Shown: positions 43,827 through 52,717 of the stretch, piece by piece
How positions within the stretch are numbered: the stretch's first letter is position 1
How the letters are laid out: every line of letters begins with the position of its first letter
DNA from: Marinirhabdus sp963799365
GTDB lineage: Bacteria; Bacteroidota; Bacteroidia; Flavobacteriales; Flavobacteriaceae
Length of the DNA stretch: 64,000 nt
Assembly (NCBI GenBank): GCA_963799365.1
Contig: CAWCWV010000001.1
Coordinates: 1 to 64,000, forward strand
Reading direction: 5' to 3'
Made by a program: the position numbers and the translations under genes
The notes under the pieces: generated by a model
The model's input: the letters and a program-made list of their open reading frames with translations, nothing else
Told to the model about the DNA's origin: nothing
Database searches by the model: none

Positions 43827-44217
43827 AATCTCTCTTCTTGTAGTTGCAGGTCGCCTGCAAATTTGAAGCCACAAAAGTAACCTTTTGGCGCTTCATGTGA
43901 AAATAAATAAACATAAGGCTTTTGGAATTCAAAAATTATTAGGCATTAGCCTTTTAGTTTCCCTATTTGGGTTGTAATTTTGCTGAAATTTCTACGGAAA
44001 TTAACTTGTTTGCTATTCTATTCCCGAACTTTAACGTGAGTCTTGGCATAGCAGTTAATTTTCAAAACTATAAGTAAACGCGTATTCAATTTCTTACCCT
44101 AACCCTAAAAGGCAAACTTGAATGCGCAAATACACTTATTAAATCTTTAAAAATTATTCCGCCATCCTTTAGGGTCGGGGTAAAAGCGGGATGAAATTTA
44201 AACGTAACTATTGAAAT
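43827..44217. other. 391-bp gap between rseP and the SCO gene
   Basis: No gene seen. On the minus strand TACTTTTG (43872-43879) is a good -7 box for rseP. On the plus strand TAATTTTG at 43975-43982 is a weaker candidate for the SCO gene. Short inverted pieces (GCGTATTCAA with TTGAATGCGC, about 44085-44130) are imperfect. Nothing else is supported. Confidence 0.5.
43872..43879 (-). promoter_or_regulatory. -7 box for rseP
   Basis: Read on the minus strand the sequence is TACTTTTG, an exact match to TAnnTTTG. It lies about 45 bases upstream of the rseP ATG. No strong -33 TTG is seen. Confidence 0.5.
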
Positions 44218-44889
44218 ATGCTTCAATTCTTTTCAAAATACAAGTTCTTTTTGGTGGTGCTCTTGGTGCTATCCATTATTATTATTTCTATTATCTATAC
44301 AATTCTAAAGCCGAAAGAGATGCTACCCATCATTCAGCCTGCCGAAGTAAATGCAGCATTGGTAGACAGTACACTTCACTATAAAAAGAAATACCACACC
44401 ATTGCTCCTTTCAGTTTAAAGAATCAGAATAACGAAACTATTACCGAAGCTAACTATAAAGATAAAATTTATGTTGCCGATTTCTTTTTTACCACCTGCC
44501 AGGCCATTTGCCCTATTATGACAGGCCATATGGTACAAATTCAGCAAAAATTAAAAGATGATCCAGAAGTGTTGCTACTTTCTCATACCGTAATTCCAGA
44601 GATAGACACCGTAGCACAATTAAAAAAATACGCTTTGGAAAAAGGGGTAAACGATGCTAAATGGAACCTAGTAACCGGCGATAAAAAACAAATTTACGAC
44701 CTGGCAAGAAAAAGCTATCTAGCAGCAGAAGATGTACCATTTAGTCCGTACGACCTCATCCACACCGAAAACTTTGTACTCGTAGATAAAAAGAAAAGAA
44801 TCCGCGGATTTTACGATGGTACCTTAGATGAAGATATTGCCAGGCTACTGCACGATATTGAGATATTGAAAAACGAAGATTGGGAATAA
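44218..44889 (+). CDS. SCO1/SenC family copper chaperone
   Basis: A 223-residue protein anchored by an N-terminal helix (FFLVVLLVLSIIIISIIYTI). A thioredoxin-like domain follows with the copper motif CxxxCP in FFTTCQAICPIMTGHM near residue 98. The distal His is visible in PYDLIHTENFVLVDKKKRI near 180. SCO proteins deliver copper to, or reduce cysteines of, the CuA site of cytochrome oxidase. No oxidase genes are adjacent. Downstream is the feo operon, with its own promoter. Confidence 0.88.
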   Translation: MLQFFSKYKFFLVVLLVLSIIIISIIYTILKPKEMLPIIQPAEVNAALVDSTLHYKKKYHTIAPFSLKNQNNETITEANYKDKIYVADFFFTTCQAICPIMTGHMVQIQQKLKDDPEVLLLSHTVIPEIDTVAQLKKYALEKGVNDAKWNLVTGDKKQIYDLARKSYLAAEDVPFSPYDLIHTENFVLVDKKKRIRGFYDGTLDEDIARLLHDIEILKNEDWE

Positions 44890-44933
44890 ATTATACGCTA
44901 AATATACCCAAATCTCATGTTTCTTTCAGCAAT

Positions 44934-44965
44934 CTTGTAAGACAGTCCCAAAACCCTTACTTTTG
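44934..44965 (+). promoter_or_regulatory. feoAB promoter with Bacteroidota -33/-7 elements
   Basis: CTTG (44934-44937) and TACTTTTG (44958-44965) are separated by 20 bases, the expected -33/-7 spacing. The predicted start is near 44972. The following TTTAAAATC and GTCTAAATAAA stretch, ending 44992, has TTTA/TAAA ends and could hold an iron-regulator site. Confidence 0.65.
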
Positions 44966-44995
44966 TCTTGTTTAAAATCAGTCTAAATAAACTTT

Positions 44996-45220
44996 ATGCT
45001 CACAATCGCCCATTTAAAGCGAGGTCAACGTGCCATCATCAAATCTTTTGAGGTGGAAAATATCCCGTTAAAGTTATTGGAAATGGGCTGTTTGCCGGGA
45101 AATGAAGTGATGGTAGTGCAACAGGCGCCTTTTCGGGATCCGTTGTATTTAAACATTAACGGCAGCCATTTAGCAATACGTAAAGAAACTGCCGCTCTTA
45201 TTGAAATTGAACTCATATAA
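44996..45220 (+). CDS. feoA: Ferrous iron transport protein FeoA
   Basis: A 74-residue SH3-like protein (LTIAHLKRGQRAIIKSFEVE, LKLLEMGCLPGNEVMVVQQA, DPLYLNINGSHLAIRKE). It is a cytosolic accessory to FeoB needed for Fe2+ uptake in other bacteria. It begins 31 bases after a well-formed promoter and is separated from feoB by 3 bases, so the two are co-translated. Iron-dependent repression is likely from context. Confidence 0.93.
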   Translation: MLTIAHLKRGQRAIIKSFEVENIPLKLLEMGCLPGNEVMVVQQAPFRDPLYLNINGSHLAIRKETAALIEIELI

Positions 45221-45223
45221 TGT

Positions 45224-47323
45224 ATGGCTAGGCAGATTAATGTAGCACTTATTGGAAACCCTAACACTGGAAAAACTTCGGTTTTTAACAGGTTAACGGG
45301 TTTGAACCAGCAAGTAGGAAACTACCCAGGCATTACCGTTGAAAAAAAACAAGGAATCTGCAAACTCGATCGTGGGTTGAAAGCCCATATTATTGATCTT
45401 CCAGGAACCTATAGTTTAAATGCTTCTTCGCTGGACGAAAATGTTGTAATCGAGTTACTTTTAAATAAAAACGATAAAGATTTTCCAGACGTAGCCATTG
45501 TGGTGGCAGACGTTGAAAACCTAAAACGAAATTTACTCCTTTTCACCCAAATAAAAGATTTAGGAATTCCTACCATTCTTGCCATAAACATGGCAGACAG
45601 GATGAAACGAAAAGCTATCTCACTAGACATTGAAGTCTTGGAAGAGCGTCTTGAAACTAAAATTGTTTTACTTAGCTCAAGAAAAAATGAAGGCTTTGAT
45701 GTTTTAAAAGAATTGGTAGTAAATCATGGTTCATTATCTACAAAGCCTTGCGTGAATGCGTCAGCGATAGCTCCAGAATATTTTGGCCGACTTAAAAAAG
45801 CATTTCCCAATCAGGATTTGTACAAACTTTGGTTGGTAATTACTCAGGATGTAAACTTCGGAAAACTGGAACGTGGCCAGGTGAAGGGGATCGCCACATT
45901 CCAGACTGAAAGTAAGAGTAACCTGAAACGTTTTCAGCAAAAAGAAACTATTGCGCGGTATCAATTTATAAATGGTGTTTTAAAAGAAACGCTTACCATT
46001 GATATGCAAAATGCAAAAGATTTCCGTAGCAGGTTAGATCGCGTACTCACTCACAAAGTGTGGGGTTATGTTATCTTCTTCGGAATTTTAATGCTCATTT
46101 TTCAAGTTATTTTCGATTGGAGCAGCTATCCAATGGATTTTATAGATACTTCGTTTGCATCTTTAAGCGAATGGGTAAAGAGAACGCTTCCGCCAGGTGA
46201 TTTTACCAACTTATTGGCCGAAGGAATCATCTCTGGACTGGGTGGAATTATAATTTTTATACCACAAATTGCTTTTCTTTTTCTCTTTATTGCAATTCTG
46301 GAAGAAAGCGGTTATATGAGCCGTGTTGTGTTTTTAATGGATAGGATTATGCGGCGTTTTGGACTGAGTGGGAAAAGCGTTGTGCCATTAGTTTCAGGAA
46401 CTGCCTGTGCTATTCCGGCGATTATGGCCACAAGAAACATTGAAAGCTGGAAAGAAAGACTCATCACTATTTTGGTAACACCCTTTACGACGTGTTCGGC
46501 TAGACTGCCTGTGTATCTTATAATCATTGCCTTGGTTATTCCCGATCAACGTGTGTTGGGCATATTCAGTTTACAAGGTCTCACCTTAATGTTTTTATAC
46601 TTGCTTGGTTTTGGTGCAGCGCTCTTTTCGGCTTGGTTGCTTAATAAAGTTATGAAAATTAAAAGCAAAACCTTTTTTGTAGTAGAAATGCCCAATTATA
46701 AAGTACCTATGTTTAAAAACGTGGTAATTACGGTTGTAGAAAAAACAAAATCTTTTGTATTGGGAGCTGGTAAAATTATTTTAGCCATCTCTATAATTCT
46801 ATGGGTGTTGGCTAGTTATGGACCAGGTGATTTTAATAAAGCTACAGAACTAGTTACACAAGAAAATAGTTCTACCAACATAACTGAGGAAGAGTTAGAA
46901 ACCAAAATAGCATCCTACAAATTAGAGCACAGTTACATTGGCATAATGGGAAAAGCTATTGAACCCGCCGTAGCCCCTTTGGGATACGATTGGAAAATTG
47001 GAATTGCAATTGTTAGTTCTTTTGCCGCCCGAGAAGTTTTCGTAGGAACATTAGCTACTATTTATAGCGTAGGAAGCGAGGAAGAAGAAACCATAAAAAA
47101 TAGAATGGCTGCCGAAGTAAACCCAGTACTAGGGACTCCAAGATTTAATTTTGCGAGTGGTGTTTCACTCCTATTGTTTTATGCCTTTGCCATGCAGTGT
47201 ATGAGTACCTTGGCCGTAGTAAAACGCGAAACTAATAGCTGGAAATGGCCTATGTGGCAGTTAATTGTAATGAGTGCTATTGCCTATATTGTTGCATTGG
47301 GCGCGTATCAATTTTTAAAGTAA
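45224..47323 (+). CDS. feoB: Ferrous iron transporter FeoB
   Basis: A 699-residue membrane protein that imports Fe2+. The N-terminal G domain has G1 at GNPNTGKTS (residues 11-19), G3 at DLPGTYSLNA (near 58) and G4 at INMAD (near 121). The membrane part starts near residue 275 and includes the paired gate motifs VVPLVSGTACAIPAIMATRN and TTCSARLPVYLIIIALVIP, then AAREVFVGTLATIY. It follows feoA and precedes a 52-residue Cys-rich peptide in the same unit. Confidence 0.95.
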   Translation: MARQINVALIGNPNTGKTSVFNRLTGLNQQVGNYPGITVEKKQGICKLDRGLKAHIIDLPGTYSLNASSLDENVVIELLLNKNDKDFPDVAIVVADVENLKRNLLLFTQIKDLGIPTILAINMADRMKRKAISLDIEVLEERLETKIVLLSSRKNEGFDVLKELVVNHGSLSTKPCVNASAIAPEYFGRLKKAFPNQDLYKLWLVITQDVNFGKLERGQVKGIATFQTESKSNLKRFQQKETIARYQFINGVLKETLTIDMQNAKDFRSRLDRVLTHKVWGYVIFFGILMLIFQVIFDWSSYPMDFIDTSFASLSEWVKRTLPPGDFTNLLAEGIISGLGGIIIFIPQIAFLFLFIAILEESGYMSRVVFLMDRIMRRFGLSGKSVVPLVSGTACAIPAIMATRNIESWKERLITILVTPFTTCSARLPVYLIIIALVIPDQRVLGIFSLQGLTLMFLYLLGFGAALFSAWLLNKVMKIKSKTFFVVEMPNYKVPMFKNVVITVVEKTKSFVLGAGKIILAISIILWVLASYGPGDFNKATELVTQENSSTNITEEELETKIASYKLEHSYIGIMGKAIEPAVAPLGYDWKIGIAIVSSFAAREVFVGTLATIYSVGSEEEETIKNRMAAEVNPVLGTPRFNFASGVSLLLFYAFAMQCMSTLAVVKRETNSWKWPMWQLIVMSAIAYIVALGAYQFLK

Positions 47324-47332
47324 ATTTGTAGT

Positions 47333-47491
47333 ATGCAAACCATATTAGTAATCATAACATTTACCATTGCAATGGGCTACCTGCTCAAAAAGTTTGTATG
47401 GACGCCTGTTTTTGAATCTCGAAATGCTTCTTCGAGTACGTTGGACGGGAACAAAACAAAATGTGGTAAGAAGGATTGTGGGTGTCACTAG
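47333..47491 (+). CDS. FeoB-associated Cys-rich membrane protein
   Basis: A 52-residue protein starting 9 bases after feoB. It has one membrane helix (ILVIITFTIAMGYLLKKFVW) and ends in a cysteine/histidine tail, KCGKKDCGCH. Small membrane proteins with this tail follow feoB in many Bacteroidota and Firmicutes and are named for that position. The tail may bind iron during transport. The ATG, spacing and tail motif make it a real gene despite its size. Confidence 0.85.
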   Translation: MQTILVIITFTIAMGYLLKKFVWTPVFESRNASSSTLDGNKTKCGKKDCGCH

Positions 47492-47604
47492 ACTTCGCAA
47501 ATCCCAAAAAAACAGATCCCAAATTCCAAATAAGACCCTCTAGCCAAAACCTTATTGCTCTGTGTTCCGCTGCGATTCTATTTGCGTCTTCGCCTAACAA
47601 CTTC

Positions 47605-47889
47605 CTAAACACTCCAATACAAAACAAGCCCTAATGTGCTTAGTAAAATAGTAATTGTAAGTATGTTAATTATGTCAACTTTCCAAGCATTCTTAAACCA
47701 ACTCATTATACTAAAATAAAGCAAAATAGGAATTAAAACTATAAAAGGTATGGTCAACAATTCTCCAAAGATCCGTACCCAAGTGTTTTCTATTTTATAG
47801 ACCCACACTAATTGCAAGCCTATAAAATAAAATAGCGCTAAAACACTTAAAATCAGCTGTATTTTTTGGCGCGGAATAAAATATTTCAA
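47605..47889 (-). CDS. Small membrane protein of unknown function
   Basis: A 94-residue protein with three predicted membrane helices (IQLILSVLALFYFIGLQLVW, IPFIVLIPILLYFSIMSWF, IINILTITILLSTLGLVLYW) and a short basic N-terminus (MKYFIPRQK). No family recognised. It starts exactly one base before the stop region of the large metalloprotease gene upstream, so the two are very likely co-transcribed. Between it and the Feo peptide gene are about 110 bases without a supported feature. Confidence 0.7.
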   Translation of the reverse strand: MKYFIPRQKIQLILSVLALFYFIGLQLVWVYKIENTWVRIFGELLTIPFIVLIPILLYFSIMSWFKNAWKVDIINILTITILLSTLGLVLYWSV

Positions 47890-50373
47890 TTATTTTTCAG
47901 GGTTTAAAATCTGTTCAATTCGTGCTATGGCATCTTCATAATGGTACTTTGTGACGGTATTTACGCTACGATTTTTAGCCGAGTTTAACTGTTTTTGCAG
48001 AGTTACCAGTTCACCTCGCACTAATGGGCGAACATCGCTCGTGTTTACATCAAACGTTAGCGTCCCCTCAAAACCATTTCTACCTTCTCTAGCTTTAGGA
48101 CCTTCGTCGGTCATTAAGTATTCCATTCTATCTATGTAGGAACGTTGTAGGTTTCTTCGGTAAATATCTACATTGCTAGCTGTTTTAGCTTCACTCCAAA
48201 TACCAGTTCGTAAATCCTGTAACATTTCTAATGCTGAATAATAGTTTACATTGGTAGTTTCAGCATCTATCAAGCGACCCAAGCGATCGAAATCCAATAA
48301 ATCGTCCAGATGACGAGATTGTAAACGGCGCATACGTTCAAAATAACCTGCGTGGTCTATATTTTGTAAAATTGTAGGATCCAATAACCACTTAGGGGTT
48401 TCAAATGCATTTTCGTGCAACCATTGTATAGACTGCTGTTGTTCAGGTTTGCCTAGATGTGTGTAAATAGTTCCGCTTTGTTTTGGCGTTTTTATATTCT
48501 CATAAACTCCTCCCACATTCGTCACCACATGACCAACGTAACGGCTCCAAACACCCAACATTTCTCCATACAATTCCTCTAAATCATTATAATCATTTGT
48601 GCGGTCGCTGGTCCATTTTGGAAGGTTGGAAGCTACATATTTTAAATTTTTAAGACCGTAATCACTAGCTTTCATTGGGTTATCGCCAATGCCTTCGGTT
48701 TGAGATTGTGGATCGAAACGGCTGGATTGTCTTCCAAATTTATAAATAGGATCATCTCCCTTTTCTTCAATCCATTTGTCTAACGTTGCTTTTTCAGCTT
48801 CGGGAAAATTTGCTGTTGGGATTACTCGATAACCCCAATTGGTGGCATAATGATCGTAAGGCCCCATTTGGCGAATAAATCTGATATTTTTGTCTCTTGG
48901 CTGCGCAATGTAATTGTAACGGGCATAATCCATTAAACTGGCTGCAATTCCATTTTTTTGAGTGAAATCTCCATCTCTGTAATCTTCCACGTCATAAGCA
49001 TAACTGGCTGCCATATTGTGTGGAAACCCCAAGGCATGTCCTACCTCGTGGGCAATAACCATACGCATCATCTCGCCAATTTCATCATCGGGTGTATTTA
49101 AGGTTCTCGCCGAAGGATTGGCAGCAGCTGTTTCCAGCATATACCTGTTTCTATAACTGCGCAGGTGGTTGTGATACCAAATAATATCACTTTCAATAAT
49201 CTCACCGCTTCTAGGGTCGGACACGCTTGGCCCTACAGCGTTTCTAGTAGTGCTCGCCACATACCGTACTACAGAATATCGAATATCCTCAGGGCTAAAC
49301 TCTGGATCCTCTTCAAACGTTGGTGCATCCTTGGCGATGATTGCATTTTTAAATCCAGCAGATTCAAAAGGTTTTTGCCAGTTTTCAATCCCTTGTTTTA
49401 TATATTTCTGAAGATTCTCTGGTGTGCCTGGGTCTAAATAGTACACAATAGGCTTTACTGGCTCAACCAATTCTCCACGCGCATAAGCTTCCGGATCTTT
49501 GGGCTCCAGTCTCCAACGACGTATATAAGTTTTCTCATCAGCTTTTAACTCGTCACTCCCAAAATCGAACTGACTCACCGTAAAAAACCCAACACGCGGA
49601 TCGAACATACGTGGTTGCATTGGCTTTTCTGGCAAAAGAATCATAGATTGATTCATTTGTAAACTTATACTTTCTGTAGCAGAATTTGAAGGAGGCTCAG
49701 AAGCTTCGTACGTCATATCTTGTTTAACTTCAATATTGAGCGGAAAGCTTTTAATGCCATTTATAAAACTTCGATCACCATCCAATTTTTTTACTTTGTA
49801 TTCTTCCCGCAATCGTGAACCCAATCCGCTAATAGCTTTTACATCTTCCGTAAAAAATTTGGTCACATCTATCACGACAGCCGTGCTATCTTTATTTATA
49901 GCCTTAATATTGAAAGCGTACAGTGTAGGCTCATAATTATTTACCGAAACCGACTTACTAATAGCCTTCGTGCTATCTGCAATATTGGTGTAACTTTTTA
50001 CCTTCAGCAATAACTTATCTTGAAAGCGCTCCCAATTCACAACCTGTTCATTTGTTTTGGAACCTGCGTTTACATAGCCACCACCCAAGCCTGCTGGGAT
50101 TTGTGCAATACGGCTCACCCATAACATATCTTTTTTGTAAAGTTTTGTTGGAATTTCGTAGAGAAATTTATCATCTAGCCTGTGTACTACAAAAAGTCCG
50201 CTGTCGCTCACAGCCTCTTTAGTAATAACTTTATCATAAGGTTTTATACCGTCTTCTTTGTCTTTCTTTTTGGCATCTGCCTCAGTAGTTTTAGTATCTT
50301 TTTTCTTTTTTGTGAAGGTCCCGCAGGAGAAAATAAGTGCAGAAAATAATAGAAGTGCTAAGATTTTTTTCAT
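47890..50373 (-). CDS. Zinc-dependent metalloprotease lipoprotein (DUF5117/DUF4953 type)
   Basis: An 827-residue protein with a lipoprotein signal (MKKILALLLFSALIFSC, lipidated Cys17) and a lysine-rich spacer. DUF5118/5117-like regions (GLFVVHRLDDKFLYEIPTKL, VNAGSKTNEQVVNWERF) come first. The zinc site is VIAHEVGHALGFPHNMAAS near residue 440, with HExxHxxGxxHN typical of metzincin-like gluzincins. PFESAGFKNAIIAKDAP precedes it. It probably acts on the cell surface or in the periplasm. ATG 50373 is preferred to one 21 codons upstream because it begins the signal peptide. Confidence 0.88.
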   Translation of the reverse strand: MKKILALLLFSALIFSCGTFTKKKKDTKTTEADAKKKDKEDGIKPYDKVITKEAVSDSGLFVVHRLDDKFLYEIPTKLYKKDMLWVSRIAQIPAGLGGGYVNAGSKTNEQVVNWERFQDKLLLKVKSYTNIADSTKAISKSVSVNNYEPTLYAFNIKAINKDSTAVVIDVTKFFTEDVKAISGLGSRLREEYKVKKLDGDRSFINGIKSFPLNIEVKQDMTYEASEPPSNSATESISLQMNQSMILLPEKPMQPRMFDPRVGFFTVSQFDFGSDELKADEKTYIRRWRLEPKDPEAYARGELVEPVKPIVYYLDPGTPENLQKYIKQGIENWQKPFESAGFKNAIIAKDAPTFEEDPEFSPEDIRYSVVRYVASTTRNAVGPSVSDPRSGEIIESDIIWYHNHLRSYRNRYMLETAAANPSARTLNTPDDEIGEMMRMVIAHEVGHALGFPHNMAASYAYDVEDYRDGDFTQKNGIAASLMDYARYNYIAQPRDKNIRFIRQMGPYDHYATNWGYRVIPTANFPEAEKATLDKWIEEKGDDPIYKFGRQSSRFDPQSQTEGIGDNPMKASDYGLKNLKYVASNLPKWTSDRTNDYNDLEELYGEMLGVWSRYVGHVVTNVGGVYENIKTPKQSGTIYTHLGKPEQQQSIQWLHENAFETPKWLLDPTILQNIDHAGYFERMRRLQSRHLDDLLDFDRLGRLIDAETTNVNYYSALEMLQDLRTGIWSEAKTASNVDIYRRNLQRSYIDRMEYLMTDEGPKAREGRNGFEGTLTFDVNTSDVRPLVRGELVTLQKQLNSAKNRSVNTVTKYHYEDAIARIEQILNPEK

Positions 50374-50448
50374 AGAATTCGTTTTGCTGAACAAATTACG
50401 CAATACCATATAAAAAACCAATGAATGCTTAAGCATCTTTTTATGGTA

Positions 50449-50895
50449 CTATTTACCAACTTCTAACACCAACTCATATGCTAAATTAATAGTCCCTGAA
50501 TCTTTAGTAGGATATGGATTAATGGCTGTGGCGGTGATGGTGGTTTTTCCGTTTTTATAGAAGGAATGATTCTGGATTTCACCATTTTTAAGCTTCCCAA
50601 AGATAATTTCGCTTCTATTTACCGCTCCTCCACCTTCGCTAGTTTCCACTAAAAGTTTTGCTCTTCCTTGCCAAAAACACTCAGTTCCTGTAGGACAACG
50701 GGAATCCTCCAATACTTCTTTAAATTGAACGCGTAATTCACCTATCATAGTTTCTTCTCCAAGGGCAAGCGTTATTGTTCCCTCTTGAGTGGGTTGCGAA
50801 GTTTCAGTATTTTCTATTGAAGTACTTTCTGTAGCAGTTTTTGGGGTTCCACAAGAAGCGACTGCGATAAACGCTAGAATGATCAATTTGTACAT
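50449..50895 (-). CDS. Lipoprotein of unknown function
   Basis: A 148-residue lipoprotein (MYKLIILAFIAVASC, lipidated Cys15) with a Thr/Ser/Glu-rich spacer. The small beta domain contains LEDSRCPTGTECFWQGRAKL, a motif seen in many Bacteroidota exported proteins with a CPxGxxCxWxG-like core. No function can be given. It lies 75 bases upstream of the metalloprotease in the same orientation and may be its transcriptional neighbour. Confidence 0.75.
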   Translation of the reverse strand: MYKLIILAFIAVASCGTPKTATESTSIENTETSQPTQEGTITLALGEETMIGELRVQFKEVLEDSRCPTGTECFWQGRAKLLVETSEGGGAVNRSEIIFGKLKNGEIQNHSFYKNGKTTITATAINPYPTKDSGTINLAYELVLEVGK

Positions 50896-51020
50896 AAAGT
50901 AATAATTTGTGAATCGTAAAAGTAACAGAAAAATGTATGCTTAAACGTTATAGTTTCTTTAAATAGCCTAATATGAAATCTAAAAAAGATTAATTTTATG
51001 TAATATTTATACAATATATA

Positions 51021-51551
51021 ATGAAGTTTATCCTCACATTTTTAATAGTTTTTTCTATGCCAATAACACAAGTAATCTTTGACTTTACAGCTATTTCAGA
51101 TATAAAAAATTGGCGTATTGTAGATGATGGTGTGATGGGCGGAAAATCTAATGGTACTTTCGCTTTAAATAAAGAGGGTCACGGAGTTTTTTCTGGAGTC
51201 ATTTCGCTTGAAAACAACGGCGGATTTTCATCTGTACGTTATAATTTTGAGGAGGTCTCAGTTTCTGAAAATTCCAAAATATGTATGAGGCTGAAAGGTG
51301 ACGGAAAGGAATATCAATTTAGGGTTAAACATAATTCAAACGAGCGTTATTCTTATATTTTGTCTTTTGAAACTTCCGGAGAATGGGAGACTATAGAAAT
51401 TGAGTTGAAAGATTTATACCCTTCTTTCCGCGGAAGAAAATTGGATATGCCTAACTTTTCAGAAGAAAGCATTGAAGAATTGGTTTTCTTATTTGGAAAT
51501 AAAAAAGAAGAAAGCTTCAAATTATTGTTAGACACTATTGAATTGAAATAA
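51021..51551 (+). CDS. CIA30-domain protein
   Basis: A 176-residue protein with an N-terminal hydrophobic segment (MKFILTFLIVFSMPITQVIF). A jelly-roll CIA30 domain follows, from IKNWRIVDDGVMGGKSNGTF through FSGVISLENNGGFSSVRYNF to FRGRKLDMP. The VMGG(R/K)S motif is the family hallmark. The domain is named after a mitochondrial complex I assembly factor; bacterial copies are of unknown role and may bind carbohydrate. The stop lies 5 bases from the convergent ABC permease end. Confidence 0.85.
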   Translation: MKFILTFLIVFSMPITQVIFDFTAISDIKNWRIVDDGVMGGKSNGTFALNKEGHGVFSGVISLENNGGFSSVRYNFEEVSVSENSKICMRLKGDGKEYQFRVKHNSNERYSYILSFETSGEWETIEIELKDLYPSFRGRKLDMPNFSEESIEELVFLFGNKKEESFKLLLDTIELK

Positions 51552-51556
51552 CCTTC

Positions 51557-52717
51557 TTAACCCCGAAATAAAAAGAAATCATCTTTCATAGGTTCAATCT
51601 TTTCATCTTTATTGGTGATGATGTATTCCAAAGCTAGATCTGTAAATTGTTTTCCTTTTTCAGTCAGCGAAACTACATCTTTATTGATCTCAATCATATT
51701 ATTTTTTAGTGCCAAACCTAGAACAGTTTTAGACCGAACTTTTTGCCAATTAATATGTTCCTGAAGGTGATTAATGTGGCGTTCTTTCACCTCGGAATGG
51801 TTGTTTAGATGCAGCAGAAAAGTTAGTAAAGAAACTTCCGTCCGTTGTTGTTTCTGGCGGTATAAAACGGCGATGAGACCTTTCCGCGGTGCAAATAAAT
51901 AAACTAGCAAAAATACAATCCCCAGCATCGTACTCATACTACCAGAAATAGAAGCGTCCAATAAATTGGCCATCCAATATCCCGAAATAGCTGAAAAGAC
52001 ACCAAAAATAATAGAAAGCACCAGCATTTTTTTCAAATCTGAAGTCAGCAGATATGCCGTAGCAGCAGGAGCAATCATTAATGCAACCACCAAAATAGCG
52101 CCCACAGCATCAAAAGCACCCACCACTGTCACCGAACTTACCGACATTAACCCATAATGCATTAGCACAGGTGAAATACCCAATGCCGAAGACAGGCCTA
52201 TATCGAAGGTGCTTACTTTTAATTCTTTATAAAACAACAAGAGGAGCGCAACAATAATAAGCAGAATACTTCCCATAATCCAAAGCGATTTTGGCCCTAC
52301 ATCCATTCCACTTATAAGGAGTCTGTCAAAAGGTGCAAAGGCTAATTCTCCTAATAATACAGCATCTACATCTAGATGGACATCGTTTGCGTTTTTGGCA
52401 ATTAAAATGACTCCAATACTAAAGAGTGCTGGAAACACTAATCCAATTGCAGTGTCTTCCTTTACCAAACCTGTTTTTTGAATGGCTTCCACCAGCACTA
52501 CCGTTATCACTCCAGTAAACGCGGCTAGTAAAATTAATAAAGGAGAATTGAGGTCCTGCGTGATAAAAAACCCAAGGACAATCCCTGGTAAAATAGAATG
52601 ACTAATAGCATCACTTATGAGTGCCATTTTCCGAAGCACCAAAAATACCCCTGGTATAGCACATGCAATAGCAACCACAGCGGCAATAAGTTGTATTTCT
52701 ATTTGCGGGCTAGTCAT
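51557..52717 (-). CDS. Metal ABC transporter permease with C-terminal winged-helix-like domain (second)
   Basis: A 386-residue protein. Residues 1 to about 285 are a ZnuB/MntC-type permease with eight or so membrane helices (EIQLIAAVVAIACAIPGVFL, SDAISHSILPGIVLGFF). The remaining 100 residues are soluble, with helices ending KTVLGLALKNNMIEINKDVV and a wing-like VSLTEKGKQFTD, as in DtxR-type winged helices. Usual permeases stop near 285. It overlaps the other permease by 8 bases. It is the last gene of the metal operon. Confidence 0.88.
   Translation of the reverse strand: MTSPQIEIQLIAAVVAIACAIPGVFLVLRKMALISDAISHSILPGIVLGFFITQDLNSPLLILLAAFTGVITVVLVEAIQKTGLVKEDTAIGLVFPALFSIGVILIAKNANDVHLDVDAVLLGELAFAPFDRLLISGMDVGPKSLWIMGSILLIIVALLLLFYKELKVSTFDIGLSSALGISPVLMHYGLMSVSSVTVVGAFDAVGAILVVALMIAPAATAYLLTSDLKKMLVLSIIFGVFSAISGYWMANLLDASISGSMSTMLGIVFLLVYLFAPRKGLIAVLYRQKQQRTEVSLLTFLLHLNNHSEVKERHINHLQEHINWQKVRSKTVLGLALKNNMIEINKDVVSLTEKGKQFTDLALEYIITNKDEKIEPMKDDFFLFRG

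Noticed and set aside
47385..47627. A minus-strand 80-codon frame overlapping the Feo peptide gene
   Set aside because: It is antisense to the FeoB-associated gene, whose helix and Cys tail are convincing, and ends inside the small membrane protein gene.
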